Source: Valencia hispanica (taxonomy: Eukaryota; Chordata; Actinopteri; Cyprinodontiformes; Valenciidae). From it: a DNA stretch of 64,000 nt. The notes under the pieces were generated by a model that did no database searches, had not been told where the DNA came from, and was given only the letters and a program-made list of their open reading frames with translations. The position numbers and the translations under genes were made by a program. Numbering within the stretch: position 1 is the stretch's first letter; each line of letters starts with the position of its first letter. Shown here piece after piece: positions 1 through 10,029 of this stretch. Where the stretch lies: contig OY747702.1 of assembly GCA_963556495.2 (NCBI GenBank), positions 38,664,180 through 38,728,179 on the forward strand. The letters run 5' to 3'.

Positions 1-1694
1 ATTCAAACAAACAACTGAAACAGAGAGAAACTTCTATCATCACTCTATACAAAAGGGACACATTTCTAGTAACTCCTTAGCTTTATTGGCGTGTGATCCT
101 TTAAGCCACCAGACTGACCCACATTACACTTTATTACTCTGTAAACCACCGCAGGACAATCTGTCCGACACCAAATATCTATAAACCCCCCTTAATCCAT
201 CCCTCCATGTCACCCGTTCATCCTTAACTCCAACTGTCCATACAGAAACACCCTTGCCTCTGTGTCTGGGGTAGAACCTCCTTTTCTCATTGTATCCCAC
301 TTATACCCAGTCAATTGCCAAAATCAGATTATTACTGACGTATGCCAACGTGAAGACATCCCACTGTTTATCCACATGCAGCATCTTTTTTGTCTTTCAG
401 TGAGAGAAGGAGCATCTGGTGCCAACTAAATACTTCTAAACTACAATACTGCAACCATTGACAGGCAAAGTTAAAAACTTTGGAATCCTTAATGGGTGGG
501 ATATATTGGATGTTAGTTGAATATGATGTATTTTAGGTTGTGTTTGAAGTGAAAAATGTGTTCACTAAATCAATTTAAGCAGCTTCACGGTGAGTCCTAA
601 ACCTCTAGTCTTGTAAACTAGAAGTTTAGCTTGTTCACTTGTAAAGTAAATTAGTTCACAAATCCCAATAAAAGATACATAAAATTATAATAAAGTATAA
701 AATAGAATAGAATAAAATAGAAATTAACAAAAATAGATTAAATGAACTGTAAAATAGAGTACTTCAATACTTCAAGTCATGGACAAAGAAGAAACATTTT
801 TACTCGATAATTTATTGGCATTTGGAGAATATTTTACAGAAATTTTATTGATTCTAAACATTACATACCCCTGTGAATTTGGTGTGTGTGCAGCAGATGA
901 TTGAGTAATTTATTATTACTGAGTTAATGTTCTACTAGAAATAATTGCATGAAGAAATTGGACACATTGGTAAATATTTTTTTCTGGGATTTAAATTCAC
1001 CATAAATATCAAAGTTGCACATATTTTTCTTTCATGTTCCACAAGTGTCTCCTTTAAATCAGCTGTTTTTTTAATGCATGCTGATTCTCAGCTTGGGTTG
1101 CTGCCTAGGGTTTCCCCTCATTTGAGTGTCGCTATACCACCTAGGTGGAGTGTGGAAAGGATTTGTCAAGTAACCTGGCATTGAGCACAATGAAACATGT
1201 GCATGCGTTTACACATGACCAAGCAGGGTGATAGATGTTATTGCAGCTGTGTTGGTGCAAGAACAGGGACTCTTTAGGACAAAGATTGGGAACCATTGAT
1301 CTAGAAAACTCCATGCCAAAGGCATAGAAGGATGGATAATAATAGGTGTTTAATAAATGCCAGCAGGTGTTTAAACAGTGTCTGGGCCACTGGAGTGTTT
1401 CATTCTCAACATTTATAGGCAAATATCAATAAATTACAACCTTACTAAAAAGTTGATTCCAGTGATTAAATTAAAATAGTGCCATTAATTTCTAACAGCA
1501 TCATATTTCAAGGCTGTATTTCTGTTAATTTACATGATTATGGCTTACATCCAATGAAAACACAAAATTCAGAATCTCTGAATATTGTGTTATAAATGAC
1601 CAATGACAAAAATCAATATTTAATACAGAAATGTCAGCCTCTTTATGATCATGTCCTTGTAGAGGACACTGTATATGCACTCTACAATATATTC
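1..1694. other. Unique non-coding stretch, no gene seen
   Basis: AT-rich sequence without a convincing coding frame. The short open frames at 945-1184 and 1141-1422 lie on opposite strands, overlap, and have no recognisable domain. Around 1287-1305 there is a run resembling the right end of a hAT element (GATTGGGAACCATTG), but no partner end was found. Confidence 0.6.
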
Positions 1695-1879
1695 TTCCGG
1701 CTTCCTCCCACAATCTAAAAACATGATTGTTATTGGATCTCTCTCAATTGTCATTAGGTATGAGTGTATGTGAATGGTTGTTTGTCCATTGTGTCTCTGT
1801 TGCCTTACGTTGGACTGGAGACATCTCCAGAGGTGTAAACCGCCTCTTGCCCAATGACCGCTGGAGATGGGAACCAGAA
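1695..1879 (+). repeat. Teleost interspersed repeat fragment, unclassified
   Basis: The text runs from a CTTCCTCCCACAATCTAAAA-type start through GTGAATGGTTGTTTGTC to CGCTGGAGATGGGAACCAG. This order of motifs is a common dispersed repeat of fish genomes that I recognise but cannot assign to a class. It abuts the 3' tail of the L2-type LINE that starts at about 1880. The inner part is diverged by many substitutions, so the copy is old. Confidence 0.55.
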
Positions 1880-2523
1880 AATGAATTGAATTAATTCAAT
1901 TCAGTTTAATTATTTAGTGCCGATTCACAATATATGTCTTCTAAAGGCACTTTACAAGAAAAGTAATTTCAATACAATCATACAAACATTCCAATCAGTT
2001 TAAAAGTTTTCTATCTAAGAAATCCCAGCAGATTGCATCTAGCCATTGACTGGCAGTTGTGTCCCGTTCATGCAGACTCCAACCACAGCAATCGCTCATA
2101 CTGAGCAATTATGTAGTGACAGTGGAGAGGAAAAACTCCCGTTTAACAGGAAGAAACCTCCAGCCTAACCTCCACCTGGCTCAGTACGAGCGGTCATCTG
2201 CCACGACCGTCTGGGGGTTTGAGAAATATATTAAAGAAACTAAAAAGTTGATAACTGGACACAGGGGATGCTCAGTTTCTGGGATGCCCCCCGTCCAACA
2301 GGGCATTGTAGCTAAGCAGGATGCCAGACCAGGTGTAGCTTCTATGGAGAGAAAAACACTGAGAGAAAACAAAGTTAAAAGTCAAAATTACAGCAAATAA
2401 TGCAACTGGAGAGTAGTAGAAGAGAAAAGTAGTAGAGTGATGAAAAGTTGTCAGTATGTCCTACAGCAGACTAAGCCTATAGCAGCATAACTACAGAGAT
2501 AGCTAAGGATGACCTAAGCCATT

Positions 2524-3916
2524 CTAGCTATAAGCTTTATCAAAAAGGAAAGTTTTAAGCCTGGCCTTAAAAGGAAACAGAGTGTCTGCCTCACGGACTA
2601 AAACTGGGAGCTGGTTCCACAGGAGAAGAGCCTGAAAACTAAACAATCTACCTCTCATTCTACTTTTAGAAATCCACGGAACTACAAGTAAACCTGCAGT
2701 CTGAGAGCGAAGTGCTCTGTTGGGAACATATGAAACAATTAGATCTCTGAAGTTTGATAAAGCTTGATTATTAAGAGCTTTAAGGAGGATCTTATGTTCT
2801 ATTCTGGATTTAACAGAGAGCCAATGAAGGGAAGCTAAAACAGGAAACATTTGATCTCTCTTTTTAATATTCATCAGAACTCTAGCTGCCGCATTTTGGA
2901 TCAACTAAAGGCTTTTAATTACATTTTGTGGACTTCCTGATAGTAAAGAATTACATTAGTCCAGCCTTGAGGTAACAAATGCATGGACTAGTTTCTCAGC
3001 ATCACTCCTGGACAGGATGTTTCTAATTTTAGCAATATTCCTAAAGTGAAAGAAGGAAAGCCTCATTTAGGATTTGAATGTCATGTCTTGGTCAAAGATA
3101 ATGCTCAGGTTCTTCACGTTATTACTGGAGGCCAGTTTAATACCATTCAGATGAAGTGAAGCATGAAGCATGAAGTTTCATTTTTAGAGCTTTTGGTCCA
3201 AAGACGGCAACTTCTCTCTTGTCAGAATTTAAAAGCAAAAAGTTTAGCATCATCCAGGTTTTTATGTCTTCCAGACATGCCTGCAATCTACCTAACTGAC
3301 TGGATTCATCAGGATTTATGGATAAATTTAGCTGTGTATCATTGGCATAACTGTGGAAATTTATCCCACGGTGTCTAAAGATTTTACCAATTGGAAGCAT
3401 ATATATAGTAAAAAGATTTTGTCCAAGCACAGATCCCTGTGGTAATCTACAAGTAACATTTGAGTGTGAAGAAGATTTATCATATACATGAACAAACTGG
3501 AATCTGTCGGACAAATATGATTTAAACCAGCCTAGTGCTGTTCCTTTGATCCCTGCAACATGTTCAAGCCTTTCTAAAAGAAAATTATGATCGACTGTAT
3601 CAAAAGCAGCACTGAGATCTAACAAGACCAGAACAGACACAAGTCCATTTTTTGAGGCCATGAGAATATCATTAGTAACCTTCACTAGTGCGTTTTCAGT
3701 GCTATGATGAGCTCTAAAACCTGACTAAAACTCTTCAAACAGGACGTTACTGTTTAGATACCCATATACTTGATTACCAACTGTTTTCTCAAGGATTTTG
3801 GATAAGAAAGGAAGTTTAGATATAGGTTTGTCATTAACAAAGTAATGTGGATCGAGGGAATGTTTCTTAAGTAAAGGTTTATTTACAGCAACCTTAAATT
3901 TGTTTGGTACGTATCC
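2524..3916 (-). pseudogene. L2 reverse transcriptase remnant, part after the Rex1 insertion
   Basis: The open frame 3137-3685 contains the RT blocks LLDLSAAFDTVDHN, an RLPQGSVLG box and the active-site box. The box reads YAND instead of YADD (codons at 3338-3349), so a catalytic aspartate has become asparagine. The frame continues at 2524-2904 with the conserved C-terminal region (QNAAARVLMNIKKRD, LHWLSVKSRIE), ending near LKTFLFDKAYS just before the 3' UTR. A frameshift and stops separate the pieces. The upstream RT start lies across the Rex1 and LTR insertions at 7025-7924. It cannot encode an active enzyme. Confidence 0.85.
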
Positions 3917-3917
3917 A

Positions 3918-6900
3918 AATTCATTTCAATTCAAAATTCAAAAGTATTTTATTGATCCCAGAGTGAAATTAAGTATTGATGTAGCTCATATAATTAATTA
4001 ATTCTTTAAGGAGTTGTTGTAGATGATGATGGCTGTGGGCAGGAAAGATTTCCTGTAGCGGTCTGTATTGCAGCGAAACTGAAGAAGCCTCCGACTGAAG
4101 ACGCTCTGTTGTTGTATGACTGTCTCATGAAGAGAATGCTCAGGGTTGTCCATAATTTTTTTGATTTTATGAAGAATCCTCCTTTGCATTATCATCTCCA
4201 GATTTTCCACAGTTGTCCCAAGAACAGAACCAGCCTTCTTTATCAGGTTGTTTAGCCTTTTTAAGTCCCTGGCTCTGATGCTGCTACCCCAACAGATGAC
4301 GGCTGAAGAGATTAGACTGTCCACAACAGACTTGTAGAATATCTGCAGCATCTTGCTGCAAACCTTGATGGACCTAAGCTTCCTCAAGAAGTACAGTCTG
4401 CTCTGTCCCTTCTTGTAGACGGCTTCACTGTTCAGTCTCCAGTCCAGTCTGTTGTCAAGGTGAACTCTGAGGTTTTTATACTCCTCAACCACCTCCACTT
4501 TTTCTCCCATGATGGAAACAGTGTTTGACTTATCCCTGTTTGTTCTGAAATCTACAATCATCTCCTTTGTTTTGTTCACATTCAAGGTGAGACGATTGTT
4601 TCCAGACCATGTCACAAAGCGGTCCACCAGCTCTCTGTATTAATCTTCTTGTCCATCTCTGATACACCCGACAATTGCAGAGTCATCTGAGTATTTCTGC
4701 AGATGACAGGTCTCTGATTTGTACTGAAAGTCTGAGGTGTACAGAGTGAAAAGGAATGGTGAGAGTACGGTCCCCTGTGGTGCTCCTGTGCTGCTGACCA
4801 CCTGGTTTGACACACAATTCTCCAGTCTCACAAATTATGGTCTGTTGGTCAGGTAGTCATTGATCCAGGCGATTGTTGAGGGCTCCATCTGTGTCTTCAG
4901 GAGTTTCTGACAAAGCAAATAAGGCTGAATTGTGTTTAATGCACCGGAGAAATCAAAGAACATGATCCTCACAGTGCTGCCGGCTTTGTCCAGATGGCAG
5001 TGGGTTGGTTGAAGCAGGTGGATGATGGCATCTTCAACTCCAACTCCACAGCGACAAGCAAACTGCAGTGGGTCCTGATACGTTCTTGTTTGCTTACTCA
5101 GGGGTGCCAACAGGAGTCTCTCCAGGACCTTCATGATGTGGGATGACAGGACAACAGGTCATTGATGACTGATGGGTGAGTTCTTTTTGGTACTGGAACA
5201 AGGCATGATGTCTTCAACAAAACTGGAACCTTCTCCTGAGTTAGGCTAAGGTTGAAGAGGTGCTGCAGAATCCCACAGAGCTGCTGCTTGAAGTCAAACT
5301 TGTGGAATTAGAAGAGTCCATGGCTGAGGTGAAGGATAAAACATCTGAGGTGTAACAGGAAAACTGTTGATCAGAGGAGAGTGGGATGTCTGTTTGCCTG
5401 GGAACAGGAGAGGAGGATGCTGAGCTTTTCCTGAACTGAACCTGTTGAAGAATGTGTTCAGTTCATTGGCTCTGTCCAGACTTCCATCTATCCAATCCTT
5501 CCTGTCCTTAAAGCCTGTGATCTTTCTCATTCCTGACCAGACATCTCTGATATTGTTCCTCTGTAGTTTGTTCTCCAGCTTCTTCCTGTATGCCTCCTTG
5601 CTGTCTCTTATCTTGACCTTAAGTTGCTTCTGTATACTCCTCAGTAATTCCCTGTCTCCCTCCCTGAAGGCTCTTTTTTTCTTGTTTAGCAGTTCCTTCA
5701 GGTCACTGGTGATCCAGGGTTTGTTATTAGGGAAGCGTCTCACTGTTCTGGTGGGGATGATGTTCTCCACACAGAAGTTTATATAGTCAGTCACACACTC
5801 AGTCATGGCATTAATACCCTCTCCAAGTGCTTGGCAAAGAGTCATCCAGTCTGTGGTTGCAAAACAACCCTGCAGGGCTTCTTCAGCTTCCTGTGACCAT
5901 TTTCTCACAGTTTTCTTTGTAACAGGTAGCCTCTGAACAAGTGGTTTATATTCTGAACAGAGAAAAATAAGATTGTGATCTGATTGTCCCAGAGGAGGTC
6001 TTGGCTTGGTCATGTATGCATCCTTTACATTTGCATAAAACAAATCCAAGGTCCTGTTTTCTCTTGTAGAGCAGCTGACAAAATGTTGAAAGTGTAGTAC
6101 AGAGCGAGGCATGATTAAAATCACCAGATATTGCCACAAATGCATTGGGGTGCTGTGTCTGCAGGTTAGCAACAACGGAACTGATGACATCACATGCATT
6201 GTCTGCAACGGCTGAAGGTGGAATGTAAACGACTGCTAAAATTACACAGGTGAACTCTCTTGGTAAATAATATGGACGAAAACTTACTGCCAAGATTTCG
6301 ACATCTGGGCTGCAGAGACGGCACTTTAAAATAACATGTCCTGGATGACACCATCTGTTGTTGACAAGCACTGCTACTCCACCTCCCTTTCTTTTTCTGC
6401 TTGTCTTCAGATCTCTGTCTGCTCGTACAGTAAGACTGGCATGAAGCCTGGCAGAGAGACGTTGGAGTTGGGGATATGAACCAGCAGCCACGTCTCAGTA
6501 AAACACATAACACTGCATTCCCGGTACTCTGGCTGAATCCTTGTAATGGCTTGGAGTTCATCCATCTTGTTAGCCAGTGATCTTACGTTGCCCATTATGA
6601 TCGATGGAAGAGATGGCTTGAACTTCCTCTTTCTCTGTCTCCTTTTCACTCCTGCTCTGCATCCATGTCTCCTCCTTATCAACTCATCAGGGATTTGGGG
6701 CTTCAGTTGAGGTATTATTTCAGCTTTTGCAATGTTAAACAGCTGCTCCCGGCTGTAAACCACATTGTTGCCATGGTTACGCATCATAACAAGTTGTCAA
6801 AAAGTGAATGATTTACAGCAAAAATCCTTCCAGCTTCACAGCACCAAAAACTCGAAAGTATACAGGTCAAAAAAATGTAATCTCCCTCAAGAAAAAAGAG

Positions 6901-7024
6901 GAACCAATGTCCAAAAAACCCAAACTTAATATGTAGCCAACAGAGCCACTCCAACATGCAGCCACCCAGAGCAGCGCGATTCTAGAATTGAACCATCCAA
7001 TTATATTAATTAATATAATTAATA
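3918..7024 (-). mobile_element. Rex1/CR1-type LINE, copy 1, inserted in L2 copy A
   Basis: The 3' end of this minus-strand LINE lies at about 3918-3960, with a GGGATCAATAAAATACTTTT-type end and a TTGAA-like tail. The 5' end, at about 6990, carries the CACCCAGAGCAGCGC sequence also found at the 5' end of copy 2 (near 33266). Both copies therefore reach the same 5' terminus and are probably full length at that side. The host L2 sequence stops at ATCCA (3913-3917) and resumes at ATCCA (7025-7029), consistent with a short target duplication. About 35 bp of AT-rich filler lies between the shared 5' end and the host junction. Clade naming (Rex1 within CR1) is by memory of family sequence. Confidence 0.8.
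3998..6787 (-). pseudogene. Rex1-type endonuclease/reverse transcriptase polyprotein remnant, copy 1
   Basis: Reading begins at ATG 6787 (frame 6787-6407: MGNVRSLANKMDEL, CFTETWL), then shifts to 6491-5946 with the endonuclease core (GGGVAVLVNN, SGDFNHAS) and to 6208-5294 (GQSDHNL, then the linker before the RT). The RT continues at 5134-4835 (FFDFSGALNTIQ), 4831-4640 (GAPQGTVLSPF, KYSDDSAIVG) and 4627-3998 (C-terminal region with VEEYKNLRVHLDN and SSAVICWGSS). The YSDD active-site box is retained. Relative to copies 2 and 3, about 150 bp before the RT core is missing near 5290 (the AAGPDGVS region). At least four frameshifts make it a pseudogene. Confidence 0.85.
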
Positions 7025-7087
7025 ATCCATTTATTAAGGATAGATTCATCATATTTAAAATGGTGCCAGTAACCAAAGGGAACACTT

Positions 7088-7754
7088 TGTCATGATGTTA
7101 GGTGTTTGTTTTAGAGTTAGTTCTTTTCCTTATTTAGTTTTATTATCATGTTAGTTTATTCTTTGCCTTTATTATTAATTTCTGGCACTTTCTTCTTTCC
7201 ATATTTCTTCTTGCTCTTACATATTTTCACCTTTTTGTTTCTGTGTCCACCTTTTCATTAGTGTTTCCCTAGTTAAGTAATCTTTGTTAATTTATTCCTC
7301 CAGTTTTGGTTTCCTTTTGTTCTCCAGAGTTCCCTTGAGTTTTCACTTAGATTCTTAGATATATTATCTTAGTTACTTTCTAGTTTGTTCTTTTTAGAAT
7401 TTAGGATTGTTTTTAGTCTCTTCTCCTGTCTACTCATTTCTCTGTTTCCGTTGCCATTCTGCATTCCTTCCCAGCTACTGATTGTTTTCACCTGCTCTCT
7501 TCCTCTCACCTACAACTGCTTCTCTTAATTAGTACTCAGCTTTTTCTCTCACTTCCTCACTCCCTCCTCAGTATAAATACAGCTCTCATTCAGTCTATAC
7601 TTGCTGGTCCGTTGTCAGGTTCTTGCTTTCCCAGTCACTGCATTTTCTGATCCTCCTGAGTGCTGTAAAGTCATGTTTCTTGGTTTTGTTGTTGTAATTA
7701 AATCATTCTTATTTTACTTGCTGCATTTGGGTCCTTCAATACGCAAACATGACA
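7088..7754 (+). mobile_element. Solo LTR with perfect 5-bp target duplication
   Basis: A 667-bp block begins TGTCATG and ends CATGACA, the TG...CA ends of a retroviral-type LTR. It is flanked by CACTT at 7083-7087 and at 7755-7759. The host L2 sequence is continuous across it, and copy B has the uninterrupted site (near 34265). A TATAAATA box lies at 7572-7579 and an A-rich candidate polyadenylation region (AATTAAATC) at about 7697, placing promoter before poly(A) signal on the plus strand. No gag or pol sequence is adjacent, so this is a solo LTR left by recombination between two LTRs. A Gypsy-type origin is likely from the 5-bp duplication and LTR style, but unproven. Confidence 0.85.
7572..7579 (+). 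promoter_or_regulatory. TATA box of the solo LTR
   Basis: TATAAATA sits 175 bp before the LTR end, in a CAG-TATAAATA-CAG context, followed by a CATTCAGT-like candidate start site. This is the expected place for the U3/R boundary of an LTR. Confidence 0.6.
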
Positions 7755-7924
7755 CACTTCTTTAAATAATTTGGTTGGGATTGAGTCCAACATACAAGTT
7801 GATGGTTTGAATGAGGCTAATATTTTTGATAAATCCAAAAGCTCGAATTAATAAAAAAAGTCCAAACACAAATAAGGTTCTACAGTTCTCTCTGATCCTG
7901 CCTCACTAACTGAGAGAAAAATAA

Positions 7925-9133
7925 TCATGTTTGGGAAGATGACAATGATTTCATTTTTAAGATAATTAATTTTATTCCCATAAAGTCATCACTACTAAGA
8001 GCCAGGGGATTAGTTGGCTCAACAGAGCTATGACTATGTGCACGTTTGGCAACTGTACTAAAAAGAAACCTTGGATTGTTCTTATTCGCCTCTATTAATG
8101 ATGACATATGCTGTGCTAGCTTGTTGAATGGTGTTTTTATACAGAAGCAGACTATTTGTGTAGAGTGCCATTTTCTCTCCAATTTCCTAGTATTCTGCTC
8201 TAAATATGCAGCTCTGCATTAAACCAGGGAGTCAACCTCCTGTGGCTAATAACTTTATTTTAAAGTTAAAGAAGGAATTGCTCCCCTCCACTGTGCTACT
8301 CTGAGACACTGATTAAACTTAGAATGGAACATATTCTTTAAAACTTCTTACAGCCTTGTCTGATAAAGCTCTACTATAATTAAATTTTCTTTCAGGTTAA
8401 AGTAAACTCAAAAGTTATCAAAAATGGTCAGACAGAACAGGGTTATGTGGGAGGACTGTTATTTCCTCACACTCAATGCCATATGTCAGTACAAGGTCCA
8501 AAGTGTGTTGACCCAAGTGTGTGGGTCCCTGTACTTTTTGAGTAAAGCCAATTGAGTCTAAGACAGCACTAAAGGCTGCATTAAGGTTATCACTTTCAGT
8601 GTCCACATGACTATTGAAATCCCCCACTATGATGACCTTAACAGTATTTATTATTAAATCATATAAAAAAATGTGAGATCTGATCTAAGAATTGAGAGTA
8701 AGGGCCCGGTGGACAATACAAAACCTACTTGAATGCTACTTGAATAAGGAAAACTAAGGGTTAGATGTTTAAAAGAACTGAAGCTAATAATTGGTCTGGG
8801 ATTAATTAGCAAATCAGAATGAAAATGGTTGCAACTCCCAGTACTTCTAGGACTGTGAAAATTTAAATACTTGGAAGGAGTTGACTCATTTATACTGACA
8901 TAATCCTCCTGCTGCAACCAAGTTACTGTGAGGCAAAATAAATGAATTTGATTATCAAAAATCAAGTCATTTACTAACACCGTCTTTGAGGAGAGAGATC
9001 TTATGTTCAATAAACATTTAATAGTTTTATTTTTCTGTTTAGTCAAAGTTGTATTTATCTTTATGAAATTTTCGTGATTTGCTCTTGTTAGGTTAATTTT
9101 TAATTCATTTGATTTTGGCCGTGGACAAGACAC
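7925..9133 (-). pseudogene. L2 copy A endonuclease and linker remnant
   Basis: The frame 9133-8654 begins the APE-type endonuclease ([16 protein letters not shown]). The catalytic Glu block reads LTVTWL where copy B has LTETWL, so the Glu codon at 8924-8926 is now Val. The next block, 8627-8418, keeps GDFNSHVD and ends at LSDHF, the SDH block of the nuclease. Frame 8182-7925 holds the linker between nuclease and RT (SSLIEANKNNPRFLFSTVAK). The GGGVA block is disrupted by a frameshift between 8860 and 8830. Together with the solo LTR downstream, this leaves no working nuclease. Confidence 0.85.
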
Positions 9134-9186
9134 TGTCTCTATGGAGTAATGGGTGGGTTACAGTACAGAAGCTGCAGAGAGGTGGG

Positions 9187-9918
9187 TTAAACTACGACTC
9201 TGCTTCCTGGTCTGGAACCTGGGTTGTCAGTGTTTGGGAGACATAATAGATTTCTAGAAAGAAGAGCTGCTCCATCCAAAGTGGGATGGATGCCATCTCT
9301 ACGGATCAGACCAGGTTTTCCCCATAACGTTCACCAGTTATTAATGTAGCCCATATTGTTTGCAGGACACCACCTAGACAACCATTGGTGGAATGACAGC
9401 ATGCTGCTAAACATGTAATCACTGGTCCGATCGGGCAGGGTCCCAGAAAAGATTATTGAGTCGGACATTTTTTTGGTAAACTTACACACCGAAGCAGCAC
9501 TCATTTTAATGACCTCCAATTGGCTTATCCAGGTGTCATTACCCTCAGCATGAATAAGAGTCTTACTGTAATGACTCTTATCCTTGTCCAGCAGTTTCAG
9601 GTAGGATTTGATGTCGCCCGTTCTGGCCCCTGGCAAGCATTTGACTATGGTTAATGGTGTCTCTAATGCCACTTTTCTGACTATGGAGCTGCCGATTACC
9701 AGGGTCGGCTTCTCAGTGGTTTTGTCGCTGAGCGGGGAAAATTTGTTAGAATCGCGGATGGGTTGGTGCTTACCCGTGGGCTGGGTTCTAGAACTATGCT
9801 TCCTAAGTACTGTCACCCAGGCAGGGAAGTAACTAAACATCTGACACAGAGAGCAAGAGAGAGGAGAAGATTTAGGCAGAGAATGAGAGATAGAAGTAGA
9901 GGAAAGAGGAGTAGCCAT
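9187..9918 (-). pseudogene. L2 ORF1 remnant with SGNH/GDSL esterase domain
   Basis: From ATG at 9918 the frame runs 243 codons to TAA at 9187-9189, with one premature TGA at 9331-9333; reading on from that stop stays in frame. Blocks of an SGNH hydrolase are visible: LVIGSSIVRKV (Ser block, about residues 73-83), LIHAEGNDTW (G.ND block, about 121-130) and, after the stop, RRDGIHPTLDG (Asp-x-x-His block). Esterase-bearing ORF1 proteins are known from CR1/L2 LINEs, including zebrafish L2 elements. The N-terminal 70 residues are Ser/Pro/Lys-rich without a clear domain. The premature TGA sits where CGA would restore Arg, which fits CpG decay. Confidence 0.8.
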
Positions 9919-9947
9919 AGCCGCAATGAAGCTAAGCTAACTAAAGC

Positions 9948-10029
9948 CTGCCACACACGAGAGCAATCTGCTGAGCAAAAAAGTCATTCGAGGGCATTTG
10001 CTCAGCAGATAGCTTGCTGTGTGCGGCAG
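9948..10029. repeat. Imperfect 32-bp palindrome upstream of L2 ORF1
   Basis: The left arm 9948-9979 and right arm 9997-10029 are reverse complements with a few mismatches. The best-matched core is CAATCTGCTGAGCAAA against TTTGCTCAGCAGATAG. The loop is about 17 bp. It lies 30 bp upstream of the ORF1 ATG on the minus strand, so it could be part of the LINE 5' UTR or a separate small fold-back element. Confidence 0.7.

Larger units (their letters stand above)
1880..9918 (-). mobile_element. L2-type LINE (copy A), nearly full length, with two nested insertions
   Basis: This minus-strand non-LTR retrotransposon reads, from its 5' side, ORF1 with an esterase-like domain (9918-9187), endonuclease (9133-about 7925), reverse transcriptase (to about 2524), a 3' UTR (2523-1900) and a TTGAA-type tail at 1880-1900. 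The RT reads like the plus-strand copy at 29901-36462, and the two 3' UTRs share their order of blocks. It is interrupted by a Rex1-type LINE (3918-7024) and a solo LTR (7088-7754), so the L2 material itself is only about 4.3 kb. The assignment to the CR1/L2 group rests on the esterase ORF1, the APE-type endonuclease, the NYRPISN-type RT seen in copy B, and the short tandem tail. It is dead: the RT box reads YAND, the endonuclease Glu is lost, and there are several stops. Confidence 0.85.

Noticed and set aside
2059..2400. Plus-strand ORF of 113 codons
   Set aside because: It lies within the 3' UTR of L2 copy A on the opposite strand; the equivalent UTR of copy B has no such frame conserved.
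5445..5786. Plus-strand ORF of 113 codons
   Set aside because: It is antisense to the Rex1-type nuclease/linker; the same shadow appears at 32100-32345 and, on the minus strand, at 47936-48235.
7002..7024. Palindromic ATTATATTAATTAATATAAT at the Rex1 5' junction
   Set aside because: A simple AT-rich stretch of junction filler; too low in complexity to claim function.
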